The notes beneath the pieces were generated by a model. That model saw only the letters and a program-made list of their open reading frames with translations. It ran no database searches and was not told where the DNA came from. Below, piece after piece: positions 32,067 to 40,762 of a stretch of DNA of 64,000 bases. The position numbers and the translations under genes were made by a program. Source of the DNA: CAMEON01 sp045128275 (GTDB taxonomy: Bacteria > Bacillota > Clostridia > Oscillospirales > CAG-272); the NCBI GenBank assembly GCA_045128275.1, contig JBGVRH010000049.1, forward strand, positions 20,188 through 84,187, in the 5' to 3' direction. Positions within the stretch are counted from its first letter, which is position 1; every line of letters begins with the position of its first letter.

Positions 32067-33215
32067 TTACCAGATCTTCTTATAGATCTCAATAACCTCC
32101 TCCTTGGAGGGGGTGCGGGGGTTGGTGGAGGTACAGCCGTCGGCCAGGGCGGCGGTGGCCATATCGTCCAGGGCGGCGAGATACTCGGTTTCGGTGAGCT
32201 TGGGGCAGGCCTCGGAGACCTTGGCGGGGATGCCCATCTCGGCGTTCAGGAAGTGGAGGTAGGAGATCAGGGCACGGATGGTGGTGACCTCGTTCATGTT
32301 GCTCACGCCCAGGATGCGGGCCAGGTTGCAGTACTTGCGGACGCAGGAGGGGTACTCCTTCTGTGAGCGGCTGATGAGAGCCACGCCGCTGTTGAATTCG
32401 ATGATGTAGGGAAGCAGGATGGCGTTGGCGCGGCCGTGGGGGATGTGGAAGCGGGCACCCAGCTGGTGGGCCATGCCGTGGTTGAGACCCAGGGAGGCGG
32501 AGTTGAAGGCCAGACCGGCCAGGCAGGAAGCGATGTGCATCTTGCGGCGGGCGTGGGTATCGTCACAGCTGCTGTAGGAGCGGATGAGGAACTGACCCGT
32601 GATCTCCACGGCCTTCTCGGCCAAAGCACCCGAGAACTCGTTGTTCTCGGTGGAGACGTAGGCCTCGATGGCGTGGGTCATGACGTCCATACCCGTATCG
32701 GCGGTGACGGAGGCGGGAACCGACTTCACCAGCACCTCGTCCAGGATAGCCTCGTCGGGGAGGAGCTCCTCGTCCACCAGGGGGTACTTTCTCCCCTCGG
32801 CGGGATTGGAGATGACGGCGAAGCGGGTGACCTCGCTACCCGTGCCCGAGGTGGTGGGGATGGCGATGAGATGGGGGGTATAGTCCTCGTCGAACTGGCG
32901 GGCGAACTTCTTGATGGCCTTGGCGGTGTCAATGGCCGAGCCGCCGCCTACGCCGATGAGGCAGGGGGGCTTGGTCTTCATGACGGCGGCCACTCCCGCG
33001 ATGACCTTCTCCACGGGGGGATCGGGCACCACGTCGGTGAACAGCTCATAGCGGATATGAGCCTTGTCCAGGCGGGTGGTCAGAAGGGTGATCATGCCGC
33101 TGGTGACGACGAAGGGATCCGAGATGATGAGGGCGGAGTCAAAGCGCAGGGCCGAGAGGCGGTCCAGGGCGTTCTCGCCAAAGAAAATTTCTGTGTTGAT
33201 GTGGAAGTCTTTCAT
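32067..33215 (-). CDS. Iron-containing alcohol dehydrogenase, PduQ/EutG-like
   Basis: A 382-residue enzyme reducing short aldehydes with NAD(P)H. GVGGGSAIDTAKAI (about 91-104) is the nucleotide-binding loop. PTTSGTGSEVT follows, and the metal ligands are in GMDVMTHAIEAY, LNHGMAHQLG and FHIPHGRANA. The N-terminus FHINTEIFFGENALDRL resembles 1-propanol dehydrogenase PduQ, but no microcompartment genes are near, so a general fermentative alcohol dehydrogenase is equally likely. It lies 37 nt downstream of the WYL-type regulator gene on the same strand. Confidence 0.9.
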   Translation of the reverse strand: MKDFHINTEIFFGENALDRLSALRFDSALIISDPFVVTSGMITLLTTRLDKAHIRYELFTDVVPDPPVEKVIAGVAAVMKTKPPCLIGVGGGSAIDTAKAIKKFARQFDEDYTPHLIAIPTTSGTGSEVTRFAVISNPAEGRKYPLVDEELLPDEAILDEVLVKSVPASVTADTGMDVMTHAIEAYVSTENNEFSGALAEKAVEITGQFLIRSYSSCDDTHARRKMHIASCLAGLAFNSASLGLNHGMAHQLGARFHIPHGRANAILLPYIIEFNSGVALISRSQKEYPSCVRKYCNLARILGVSNMNEVTTIRALISYLHFLNAEMGIPAKVSEACPKLTETEYLAALDDMATAALADGCTSTNPRTPSKEEVIEIYKKIW

Positions 33216-33252
33216 TTTTTATACGACCTTTCAAGGAATTTTGCGGTGTGGG

Positions 33253-33810
33253 TCAGGAGTTGTTGTCGATGGCCTTTTGTGCCATGTGGAGCAGCTTATC
33301 GCGGAGCCAGGAGGGCTCGATGATGCGGATGCCCGAGCGGGCGGTGAGAATGGCGCAGAGGAAACGGTCAATGTTGTGGAACTCGCAGAGGAACTGGCCT
33401 CGGGCCTCCTCCGAGATGATGTAGGAGCGCATCTCCAGCACCGTCAGCTTGTCGCTGATGCCCAGCGTGGCGGTATAGGGGATCTGTCCCTGGATGATGA
33501 CGCTGTCGGCCTCGGCGGCGTAGTCTCCCGTGTCCTGCCCGAAGGGGTTCATGGGGAGGCGGGCCAGACCGCCGTCGTTTTCGTTCTTTACCGAGATGGG
33601 CAGGGTAAAGGCCTTGACGTAGTGATAGCCCATGACTCTGCCGTCGTACTCGATGGGGGCGCCCAGCTGCTTCTTCATGAAGTCAATGTCTCGCTGAGCC
33701 TGTCGGCGGGAGATATGGAACCGCTCGGCCAGGCGGGCGGCGTTGGGATAAGTGTTCCGCACCAGCTCCTCATGCAGCCATTGGATGCGGACGTTGGCGG
33801 ATACGCGCAT
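33253..33810 (-). CDS. WYL-type transcriptional regulator (short)
   Basis: A 185-residue protein. Residues 1-60 form a winged helix-turn-helix (NAARLAERFHISRRQAQRDI) of the DeoR/YafY kind. The remainder looks like a reduced WYL-like effector domain, ending FLCEFHNIDRFLCAILTARS with RIIEPSWLRDKLL, the usual C-terminal pattern. Typical WYL regulators have about 300 residues, so the central domain is shortened. It sits between a membrane protein gene (12 nt upstream) and the alcohol dehydrogenase and may control either. The ligand is unknown. Confidence 0.78.
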   Translation of the reverse strand: MRVSANVRIQWLHEELVRNTYPNAARLAERFHISRRQAQRDIDFMKKQLGAPIEYDGRVMGYHYVKAFTLPISVKNENDGGLARLPMNPFGQDTGDYAAEADSVIIQGQIPYTATLGISDKLTVLEMRSYIISEEARGQFLCEFHNIDRFLCAILTARSGIRIIEPSWLRDKLLHMAQKAIDNNS

Positions 33811-33822
33811 GGCGGTTCTCCT

Positions 33823-34683
33823 TTACTCGGCGTTAGGGTTCTCGGGGGTGTCGGCAGGGACGTAGGGGGATTCCTCGGCGTCCTCCCACTCGGATTCCTC
33901 CTCGGCGGGGAACCAGGTGTACTGGAACAGAGTGTAAAGCCCGTACAGGCCGCCGCACAGAAGCACGATGGCGTAGAAGAGGTGGAGCTTGTTGCTCAGG
34001 ATCATGGCACCCGTGCCCAGCAGGACGGGAACCGAGCCGCACAGAGCCAGGTAACTGCCGATGCCCATGAAGGTCACGGCGACTCTGGGGAGGGGCTTGC
34101 CCAGGCGGAAGCGAAGTTCGGAGATCAGAATGAGAGCCAGACCCAGAAAGCCCAACTGAAGACCCACCTTGATGGGGCTGTTCATGGCGGTGAACTGATC
34201 GACGTAGGTCTCGCCTACAGCGGCCACACACCAGAGAACGGGGAGAAAGCCCAAAAGGGACAGCCAGTCGGGATAGCGTCCGGAGCGGTCACCCGAGATA
34301 AAGAAGTAGAGAGAGGAGAGAATGCCCAGGATCATGGGAGCCGTGAGCAGATTGTTCTTGCGATCGGCGTAGCAGAGCAGGAAGACGCCCACCGTAAAGA
34401 CGGCGAGGGCCGCGCCCCACAGGAAAGCGGCGGGAAGGCGGAGGCGGGTGTCCAGGGTGGTGGCCAAGGAATGCTTTGAGACCCGAGTGGCCGTGATGAT
34501 GACCAGGGCGACGGCCAGGAAGTAGAAAATGGAGGACAGGGTGGCGGGGATCCCGCTTTGGAAATAACCCACCTCGGCGTCAAATTGGGTCAGCATACAC
34601 ACAGACCGCAGGGCGGTACCGATCAGGGTGACCGCGGCGGTCGAAAGAAAGCAGAGGCGGGGCATGGTACGAAGCTTGTCCAT
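33823..34683 (-). CDS. Polytopic membrane protein, unknown function
   Basis: A 286-residue protein with about eight hydrophobic segments and an acidic, disordered C-terminal tail (EEESEWEDAEESPYVPADTP). I do not recognise the family; no transport or catalytic motif is visible. It is the first gene of a likely operon with the WYL-type regulator and alcohol dehydrogenase. A TATAAT box lies on the minus strand near 34752-34757, without a clear -35. Confidence 0.7.
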   Translation of the reverse strand: MDKLRTMPRLCFLSTAAVTLIGTALRSVCMLTQFDAEVGYFQSGIPATLSSIFYFLAVALVIITATRVSKHSLATTLDTRLRLPAAFLWGAALAVFTVGVFLLCYADRKNNLLTAPMILGILSSLYFFISGDRSGRYPDWLSLLGFLPVLWCVAAVGETYVDQFTAMNSPIKVGLQLGFLGLALILISELRFRLGKPLPRVAVTFMGIGSYLALCGSVPVLLGTGAMILSNKLHLFYAIVLLCGGLYGLYTLFQYTWFPAEEESEWEDAEESPYVPADTPENPNAE

Positions 34684-34945
34684 GGAATGACCTACCTTTT
34701 CGGTTTAGTAGAGGGGGCGAACAAGGGAGTTCGCATATTCTCTATTATTATACAACACAGTTGTGAACAAAATGTAACGAAAGAGGACTTTTTGCGCAGT
34801 TTTCTTCATTTTATTTATATATATAAGGCGTGACCGAAGCATCTTTTGGGAGGGCATTACGGATATTGTGCAATTCTCACAAAAATGAGCCGCAAAAATC
34901 TCTGAATTTTATAATCACCGTAAGCAGAAAATTTTTCGAAAACTA

Positions 34946-34974
34946 TTGCATTTTCAAGGAAAATCGTGTATAAT
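34946..34974 (+). promoter_or_regulatory. Promoter of the S10-spc-alpha ribosomal operon
   Basis: TTGCAT at 34946-34951, a 17-nt spacer, then TATAAT at 34969-34974, with A-rich sequence just upstream. It lies about 290 bp before rpsJ, and no other strong promoter is seen in between. Confidence 0.82.
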
Positions 34975-34981
34975 AGTGAGG

Positions 34982-35264
34982 CATGATGTGCGTAGATGTG
35001 AGAGGTTGCTCTGGGGTGTATCCGATCCCCTGGAGGTAATTTTCGCGGAGCATGTCCGATTATCGGGCGAAAACATTGATCAATGTCGCCCGCGCTCCTT
35101 GAGGGCTCTGTGAGAAACCCGGCGGATTCCGCCGTTTTTCTCGGGAGAAACAAGGAACACGCGGAACGGTGTTGAATCGGATCGCGCCCCAATTTCCCAA
35201 CTCGCGCGGCTTGGTTCCTACCATATATAAAGTGCGCGCGAAATTTGAAAAGGAGGCAAAAACA
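34982..35264 (+). promoter_or_regulatory. Structured 5' leader of the ribosomal operon
   Basis: About 283 nt with no supported gene. At 35112-35142 an outer stem GAGAAA/TTTCTC encloses an inner CGGCGG/CCGCCG stem with a T-rich 3' side, terminator-like. Further inverted pieces occur around 35050-35095. Long leaders of S10 operons in other bacteria carry autoregulation by L4; whether this one does cannot be told. It is not obviously similar to the E. coli S10 leader. Confidence 0.6.
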
Positions 35265-35576
35265 ATGGCAATCAAGGAAAAGATCAGAGTTCGTCTCAAG
35301 AGCTACGATCACACCCTTATCGACACCGCCGCCGAGAAGATCGTGGCTGTCGCTAAGGCAAACGGTTCCGAGGTTTCGGGTCCCATCCCGCTGCCCACCG
35401 ACCGTGAGATCGTCACCATCCTGCGTTCTGTCCACGTCAACAAGGACAGCCGCGAGCAGTTCGAGACCAGAACCCACAAGCGTCTGATCGACATCATGAA
35501 GCCTTCCCAGAAGACTGTGGATGCGCTCATGAGCATCGAGCTCCCCGCCGGTGTTGAGATCGAGGTTAAGCTGTAA
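35265..35576 (+). CDS. rpsJ: 30S ribosomal protein S10
   Basis: 103 residues from ATG 35265 behind AAGGAGG; the frame extends upstream but the leader lies there. IRVRLKSYDHTLIDTAAEKI is the N-terminal S10 signature. S10 sits in the 30S head and, outside the ribosome, joins NusB in transcription antitermination. It is first in the operon and is followed by an unusual 244-nt structured spacer before rplC. Confidence 0.98.
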   Translation: MAIKEKIRVRLKSYDHTLIDTAAEKIVAVAKANGSEVSGPIPLPTDREIVTILRSVHVNKDSREQFETRTHKRLIDIMKPSQKTVDALMSIELPAGVEIEVKL

Positions 35577-35820
35577 TCGGAGTAACAGCGAGGCTGAGAC
35601 AAGCACATACCCCACAAACGGCGGTTTAGCCACTGCCGTGCGGCTCCCGCGAGGGCCGCGGCCGCAACCCCATGCGGCAGACAAAGACAACAGCCGACAT
35701 CGCGCGAAGGAATTCCGCGGCGCGGTGGATCGGTAACTTTGTAAGTCACGTTGACAAGCGGATGTCGGATCTCGACTGTATACCGCCTGCCAACCAATAA
35801 TTTACAGGAGGAAAAACACA
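35577..35820 (+). promoter_or_regulatory. Structured spacer A between rpsJ and rplC
   Basis: 244 nt, GC-rich, without a gene. CCGACATC (near 35694) and GATGTCGG (near 35762) bracket a domain containing smaller GC-rich stems; ACGGC/GCCGT lies farther upstream. The region ends with AGGAGG for rplC. In most Bacillota this gap is a few tens of nt. An RNA element such as a protein-binding or processing site is plausible. Confidence 0.55.
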
Positions 35821-36450
35821 ATGAACAAGGGACTTATCGGTAAGAAAATCGGTATGACTCAGATCTTTGACGAGAAGGGCAACGTAATCCCCGTTACCGT
35901 CATTGAGTGCGGTCCCTGCGTGGTTGCGCAGAAGAAGACCGTAGAGAACGATGGTTATGACGCCATTCAGCTGGGTTTCATGGATGCTAAGGCTAAGCAC
36001 ATGACCAAGGCTGAGCAAGGTCATTTCGGCAAGAACGGACTCCAGATCAAGAAGCATCTGAAGGAGTTCCGCTACGACGATTGCTCCAAGTACAATGTCG
36101 GTGACGTCATCACCGTCGATACCTTCGCCGCAGGCGAGAAGGTCGACATCACCGGTATGACCAAGGGACACGGTTACTCGGGCGTTGTTGTTCGCTGGAA
36201 CCATCACAAGCTTCGCATGACCCACGGCGTTGGCCCTGTGCATCGCCAGCCCGGTTCTATGGGTTCCATTGACCCCGCTCGCATCTTCAAGAATCACAAG
36301 ATGCCCGGTCAGTACGGTAACGAGCAGGTCACCGTTCAGAACCTGAAGGTCGTCAAGATCGACAGCGAGAACAACCTCATCGCCGTCAAGGGTGCCGTCC
36401 CCGGCGCCAAGAACGGCATCGTGTTCGTTCGCAACTCTGTCAAAGCATAA
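35821..36450 (+). CDS. rplC: 50S ribosomal protein L3
   Basis: 209 residues with the L3 signature GLIGKKIGMTQIFDEKGNVIP and the central loop around RQPGSMG. L3 is an early-assembly protein whose loop reaches the peptidyl-transferase centre. AGGAGG lies before the ATG; 19 nt separate it from rplD. Confidence 0.98.
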   Translation: MNKGLIGKKIGMTQIFDEKGNVIPVTVIECGPCVVAQKKTVENDGYDAIQLGFMDAKAKHMTKAEQGHFGKNGLQIKKHLKEFRYDDCSKYNVGDVITVDTFAAGEKVDITGMTKGHGYSGVVVRWNHHKLRMTHGVGPVHRQPGSMGSIDPARIFKNHKMPGQYGNEQVTVQNLKVVKIDSENNLIAVKGAVPGAKNGIVFVRNSVKA

Positions 36451-36469
36451 GCGGAAGGAGGAATAAACC

Positions 36470-37093
36470 ATGCCTAATGTAAAAGTTTTTAACATGGCCG
36501 GTCAGGAAGTCGGCACCATGGTGCTCGCGGACAGCGTGTTCGGCGCTGAGATCAACGCAGCAGTTCTTCACGCCGCTGTCAGAGCATATCTGCTCAACCA
36601 GAGACAGGGCACTCAGTCCACTCTGACCCGCACCGAGGTTTCCGGTGGCGGCAGAAAGCCCTGGAGACAGAAGGGCACCGGTCGCGCCCGTCAGGGTTCT
36701 ACCCGCGCTCCTCAGTGGACTCACGGTGGTATCGCTCTCGGCCCCAAGCCCCGCAGCTACCACGCCGATATGAACAAGAAGACCAAGCGCGTCGCTCTGT
36801 TCTCCGCTCTCTCTGCCAAGGTGGCTGAGGGTAAGCTCATCATCGTCGACGACATCGCCTGCACCGAGTATAAGACCAAGACCATGGTCAACATGCTGAA
36901 GGCCCTGAACGTTGACAACCGCGCCCTGGTCGTCCTGGACGCTGTCAACCCCTACACCATCAAGAGCTGCGCCAACATCGAGCGCGTTGAGACCACTCTG
37001 GCCACCACCATCAACGTGTACGAGATCATGAAGGCAGACAAGATGGTCATTACCGCCGCAGCCGTTAAGAAGCTCGAGGAGGTATACGCATAA
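36470..37093 (+). CDS. rplD: 50S ribosomal protein L4
   Basis: 207 residues. RTEVSGGGRKPWRQKGTGRA with the following RQGST is the conserved L4 loop that lines the exit tunnel. In other bacteria L4 also represses its own operon. Its TAA overlaps the rplW ATG (TAATG), so the pair is translationally coupled. Confidence 0.98.
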   Translation: MPNVKVFNMAGQEVGTMVLADSVFGAEINAAVLHAAVRAYLLNQRQGTQSTLTRTEVSGGGRKPWRQKGTGRARQGSTRAPQWTHGGIALGPKPRSYHADMNKKTKRVALFSALSAKVAEGKLIIVDDIACTEYKTKTMVNMLKALNVDNRALVVLDAVNPYTIKSCANIERVETTLATTINVYEIMKADKMVITAAAVKKLEEVYA

Positions 37094-37398
37094 TGAAAAT
37101 GATCGAAGATATCATCATCAAGCCCGTCATCACCGAGGCTTCCATGGACATGCTGGCTGACGAGAACCACAAGAAGTACGTCTTCAAGGTTCAGTCCAAG
37201 GCCACCAAGCCCGAGATCGCAACCGCCGTCGAGACCATGTTCCCCGGCACCAAGGTCGCATCCGTTAACGTCATCAACATGAAGAGAAAGCCCAAGCGCA
37301 TGGGCGTTCACTTTGGCTACACCTCCGCTTGGAAGAAGGCTATCGTGACTCTGACTGCTGATTCCAAGACCATCGAGTTCTTCGAAGGTCTCAACTAA
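37093..37398 (+). CDS. rplW: 50S ribosomal protein L23
   Basis: 101 residues beginning MKMIEDIIIKPVITEASMD, the usual L23 start, with VASVNVINMKRKPKRMG in the RNA-binding loop. L23 sits at the tunnel exit and docks trigger factor and the signal recognition particle. Confidence 0.97.
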   Translation: MKMIEDIIIKPVITEASMDMLADENHKKYVFKVQSKATKPEIATAVETMFPGTKVASVNVINMKRKPKRMGVHFGYTSAWKKAIVTLTADSKTIEFFEGLN

Positions 37399-37416
37399 TG
37401 AAGGAGGTTGAAGTAC

Positions 37417-38250
37417 ATGCCTACTATTAAGTATAAGCCTACGACCCCTTCGAGAAGAAATATGTCCGTTCCGGCTTACAGCCAGATCATTACCAAGGAC
37501 ACCCCCGAGAAGAGCCTGGTCGTTATCAAGAAGAAGCACGCAGGTCGTAACAGCTACGGCCGCATCACTGTCCGTCACCGCGGCGGCGGCAACAAGGTCA
37601 AGTACAGAATCATCGACTTCAAGCGTCTGGATTCCGCCGCTTGCACCGTGACCGCCATCGAGTACGATCCTAACCGCTCCGCTTTCATCGCACTGCTGGA
37701 GAACGAGGCCGGCGTTAAGAGCTACATCATCGCTCCCGAGGGCCTGAAGGTTGGCGACGTCGTCTCCTCCTCCGCTGAGGCTGACATCAAGGTCGGTAAC
37801 ACCCTGCCCCTGGCCAACATCCCCGTTGGTACCTTCATTCACAACGTCGAGCTTTACCCCGGTAAGGGCGCTCAGCTCGTCCGCGCTGCCGGTGTGATGG
37901 CTCAGCTCATCTCCAAGGACGGCGGCGTCGCTCAGGTCCGTCTGCCCTCCGGTGAGGTCCGCATCGTCCGTCTGGACTGCAAGGCCACCATCGGTCAGGT
38001 CGGCAACTTCGAGCACAACACCATCAAGGTCGGTAAGGCCGGTAAGACCCGCCATAAGGGCTTCCGTCCCACTGTCCGCGGTTCCGTCATGAACCCCTGC
38101 GATCACCCCCACGGTGGTGGTGAGGGTCGTTCTCCCATCGGTCATCCCGCACCTGTTACCCCTTGGGGTAAGCCCGCTCTGGGTCTGAAGACGAGAAACA
38201 AGAAGGCTCGCACCGACAAGTTCATCGTCAAGCGCAGAAACGCTAAGTAA
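37417..38250 (+). CDS. rplB: 50S ribosomal protein L2
   Basis: 277 residues from ATG 37417 (MPTIKYKPTTPSRRN) behind AAGGAGG; an earlier in-frame start at 37408 would cover that site. GRNSYGRITVRHRGGGNKVK and the C-terminal VMNPCDHPHGGGEGRSPIG with its conserved His are diagnostic. L2 supports subunit joining and the peptidyl-transferase centre. Confidence 0.98.
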   Translation: MPTIKYKPTTPSRRNMSVPAYSQIITKDTPEKSLVVIKKKHAGRNSYGRITVRHRGGGNKVKYRIIDFKRLDSAACTVTAIEYDPNRSAFIALLENEAGVKSYIIAPEGLKVGDVVSSSAEADIKVGNTLPLANIPVGTFIHNVELYPGKGAQLVRAAGVMAQLISKDGGVAQVRLPSGEVRIVRLDCKATIGQVGNFEHNTIKVGKAGKTRHKGFRPTVRGSVMNPCDHPHGGGEGRSPIGHPAPVTPWGKPALGLKTRNKKARTDKFIVKRRNAK

Positions 38251-38264
38251 AGGAGGATATATCA

Positions 38265-38540
38265 ATGAGCAGAAGTAGCAAGAAGGCTCCTTACGTGGAA
38301 GCAAAGCTGTTCGCACGGGTTTGCGCCATGAACGAGAAGCATGAGAAGAAGGTTCTGAAGACTTGGTCCAGAGCCTCCACGATATATCCGGAATTTGTTG
38401 GTCACACCATTGCCGTCCACGACGGTAGAAAGCACGTTCCGGTGTATATCACTGAAGATATGATCGGTCACAAGCTGGGCGAGTTCGCCCTGACCCGCAC
38501 CTTCAAGGGTCACGCCGGCTCCAAGACTTCGAACAAGTAA
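38265..38540 (+). CDS. rpsS: 30S ribosomal protein S19
   Basis: 91 residues. SRSSKKAPYVEAKLFARV, then IYPEFVGHTIAVHDGRKHVP and the terminal FALTRTFKGH are the S19 signature. It is in the 30S head and contacts S13 and the A-site finger. Confidence 0.98.
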   Translation: MSRSSKKAPYVEAKLFARVCAMNEKHEKKVLKTWSRASTIYPEFVGHTIAVHDGRKHVPVYITEDMIGHKLGEFALTRTFKGHAGSKTSNK

Positions 38541-38559
38541 TTAAGAGGAGGATATGATA

Positions 38560-38895
38560 ATGCAAGCAGCAGCACATCTGAAGCACGCACGCATCTCTCC
38601 TCGCAAGGTCCAGATCGTTCTGGATCTGATCAGAGGCAAGGATGCCGACGCCGCTATGGCTATTCTGAAGAACACCCGCCGCGGTGCTTCCGAGTACCTC
38701 ATCAAGCTCCTGAAGAGCGCAATCGCCAACGCTGAGAACAACTTCCACATGGATGGTTCCAAGCTGTACGTTTCCGAGTGCTTCGTGACCCCCGGCCCCA
38801 CCATGAAGCGCCTCATGCCTCGTGCTAAGGGTAGCGCAGACCGCATCCTGAAGAGAACGAGCCATGTGACCATCGTGGTCGCCGAGAGAGACTAA
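38560..38895 (+). CDS. rplV: 50S ribosomal protein L22
   Basis: 111 residues from ATG 38560; the ATG two codons earlier (38554) is too close to the GAGGAGG site. HARISPRKVQIVLDLIRGK is the L22 N-terminus, and the tunnel hairpin is around MKRLMPRAKGSADRILKRTS. Confidence 0.97.
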   Translation: MQAAAHLKHARISPRKVQIVLDLIRGKDADAAMAILKNTRRGASEYLIKLLKSAIANAENNFHMDGSKLYVSECFVTPGPTMKRLMPRAKGSADRILKRTSHVTIVVAERD

Positions 38896-38912
38896 GAAAG
38901 GAGTAACGGTAA

Positions 38913-39776
38913 ATGGGACAGAAAGTAAATCCCCACGGTCTTCGCGTGGGTGTCATTAAGAACTGGGACTCCAGATGGTTCGCTAAGGACGAGGTCTTCG
39001 GCGATACCCTGGTCTCCGACTACAACATCCGTAAGTATCTGAAGAAGGCCCTGCAGGACGCCGGCATCCCCAAGATCGAGATCGAGAGAGACAGCCACCG
39101 CGTTCGCGTCTTCGTCCACTGCGCAAAGCCCGGTATGGTTATCGGCCGCGGCGGTGAGCAGATCGACAAGTACAAGAAGGAGCTGGAGGCAATGGTCGGT
39201 ATGCCTGTCGCCCTCAATGTCGTTGAGGTTCGTCAGCCCGACATGAACGCTCAGCTCGTGGCCGAGAACATCGCTTCTCAGCTGGAGCGCCGCGTTTCCT
39301 TCCGCCGTGCCATGAAGATGGCCATCCGCAACACCATGAGAAACGGTGCAAAGGGTATCAAGGTCAACTGCGCAGGCCGTCTGGGCGGCGCCGAGATCGC
39401 TCGCTCCGAGCACTATCACGAGGGTACCATCCCGCTGCAGACCATCCGCGCTGACATCGACTACGGCTTCTGGGAGGCTAACACCACCTACGGTAAGATC
39501 GGTGTCAAGGTTTGGATCTACAAGGGTGAGATCCTCAACGAGGTGAACCGTCCTGCTCAGGAGAACCGTGGCGACCGCCGCGGCGACCGCAGAAACGGTG
39601 ACCGTCGCAACGGTGGCGACCGCCGTCAGGGTGGCGACCGCCGTCAGGGTGGTGACCGCCGTCAGGGTGGTGACCGCCGCAACGGTGGTGACCGCAGAAA
39701 CGCCGCTCCCGCTGAGCGCCGTCCTGTGGAGCGCACCCCCAGAACCACTACTCCTAAAGAAGGAGGAGCAAACTAA
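38913..39776 (+). CDS. rpsC: 30S ribosomal protein S3 with long Arg/Gly/Asp repeat tail
   Basis: 287 residues; S3 usually ends near 215-235. The core is standard: MGQKVNPHGLRVG, the KH domain with GRGGEQIDKYKKEL, and ARLGGAEIARSEHY-type C-terminal domain. Residues about 218-270 are a tail of GGDRRQ/GGDRRN repeats encoded by near-identical 18-bp DNA repeats (about 39612-39700), followed by a Pro/Thr/Arg-rich end. The tail is basic and disordered and would project near the mRNA entry. Its TAA overlaps the rplP ATG. Confidence 0.97.
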   Translation: MGQKVNPHGLRVGVIKNWDSRWFAKDEVFGDTLVSDYNIRKYLKKALQDAGIPKIEIERDSHRVRVFVHCAKPGMVIGRGGEQIDKYKKELEAMVGMPVALNVVEVRQPDMNAQLVAENIASQLERRVSFRRAMKMAIRNTMRNGAKGIKVNCAGRLGGAEIARSEHYHEGTIPLQTIRADIDYGFWEANTTYGKIGVKVWIYKGEILNEVNRPAQENRGDRRGDRRNGDRRNGGDRRQGGDRRQGGDRRQGGDRRNGGDRRNAAPAERRPVERTPRTTTPKEGGAN

Positions 39777-40189
39777 TGTTGATGCCTAAGAGAGTTAAGT
39801 TCCGTCGCGTTCAGCGCGGACGCATGAAGGGTAAGGCCTCCCGCGGCACTACCCTGGCCTACGGTAAGTACGGCCTTGTGGCAACCGAGCCCGCTTGGAT
39901 CTCCAGCGTGCAGATCGAGGCAGCCCGTATTGCTATGACCCGTTACATCAAGCGTGGCGGTAAGGTCTGGATCAAGATTTTCCCCGACAAGCCCATCACC
40001 GAGAAGCCTGCTGAGACCCGAATGGGTTCCGGTAAGGGCTCCGTTGAGTACTGGGTCGCAGTCGTGAAGCCCGGCCGCGTTATGTTCGAGATGGACGGCG
40101 TCGCTGAGGATGTGGCTAAGGAGGCTATGCGTCTCGCCGGCCACAAGCTCCCCATCAAGACCAAGTTCATCGTGAAAGAGGAGGCATAA
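39776..40189 (+). CDS. rplP: 50S ribosomal protein L16
   Basis: 137 residues starting MLMPKRVKFRRVQRGRMKGK. It shares its ATG with the rpsC stop (TAATG); a second ATG two codons later is possible. GKGSVEYWVAVVKPGRVMFE is the conserved C-terminal segment. L16 positions the A-site tRNA. Confidence 0.98.
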   Translation: MLMPKRVKFRRVQRGRMKGKASRGTTLAYGKYGLVATEPAWISSVQIEAARIAMTRYIKRGGKVWIKIFPDKPITEKPAETRMGSGKGSVEYWVAVVKPGRVMFEMDGVAEDVAKEAMRLAGHKLPIKTKFIVKEEA

Positions 40190-40192
40190 GAG

Positions 40193-40381
40193 ATGCAGGC
40201 AAAGGATCTGAGAAATATGACCGCTGCTGAGCTTGAGACCAAGCTCCAGGAGCTGAAGAAAGAGCTCTTTAACCTCCGCTTCCAGCACGCAGTCAACCAG
40301 CTTGAGAACCCCCACCAGATCGCCGAGGTCAAGCATGACATCGCTCGCGTGATGACTGTTCTCAACGAGAAGAACGCGTAA
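40193..40381 (+). CDS. rpmC: 50S ribosomal protein L29
   Basis: 62 residues forming two long helices (LRNMTAAELETKLQELKKEL and a second ending NEKNA). It starts 3 nt after rplP, with GAGGAGG inside the end of rplP. It is placed at the tunnel exit next to L23. Confidence 0.97.
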   Translation: MQAKDLRNMTAAELETKLQELKKELFNLRFQHAVNQLENPHQIAEVKHDIARVMTVLNEKNA

Positions 40382-40396
40382 GGAGGAAACAACGCA

Positions 40397-40651
40397 ATGG
40401 AAAGAGCACTGAGAAAGAGCCGCGTTGGTCTGGTCGTCAGCAATAAGATGGACAAGACCATCGTCGTCGCTATCGAGGACAACGTCAAGCACCCCACCTA
40501 CGGTAAGATCATCAAGCACACCCTGAAGGTGCACGCTCACGATGAGAACAACGAGTGCGGTATTGGCGACCGCGTCGAGATCATGGAGACCCGCCCCCTC
40601 TCTAAGACCAAGAGATGGAGACTGGTCCAGATCATCGAGAAGGCTAAGTAA
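40397..40651 (+). CDS. rpsQ: 30S ribosomal protein S17
   Basis: 84 residues with RKSRVGLVVSNKMDKTIVVA and ETRPLSKTKRWRLV, the S17 signatures of this OB-fold primary binder of 16S rRNA. It is followed by a 111-nt structured spacer before rplN. Confidence 0.98.
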   Translation: MERALRKSRVGLVVSNKMDKTIVVAIEDNVKHPTYGKIIKHTLKVHAHDENNECGIGDRVEIMETRPLSKTKRWRLVQIIEKAK

Positions 40652-40762
40652 TTAACCCTTCATCAAAATTTCTGCCGAAGGATCGGGCAGGTAAAACATA
40701 CGGTCGGAATTCGAATAGTAGGTACGTAGTGGCGTACTGAAACAGTAGGAGGAAAAACAACC
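40652..40762 (+). promoter_or_regulatory. Structured spacer B between rpsQ and rplN
   Basis: 111 nt without a gene. CTGCC/GGCAG (about 40672-40690) and GTACG/CGTAC (about 40722-40737) can form hairpins. It ends with AGGAGG before rplN. Most relatives have a much shorter gap here. Confidence 0.5.

Noticed and set aside
32067..33215. Propanediol microcompartment gene
   Set aside because: Resembles PduQ, but no shell or diol-dehydratase genes are near.
35752..35780. Promoter in spacer A (TTGACA near 35750)
   Set aside because: The nearest -10-like sequence is 20 nt away and poor, so internal transcription start is not supported.
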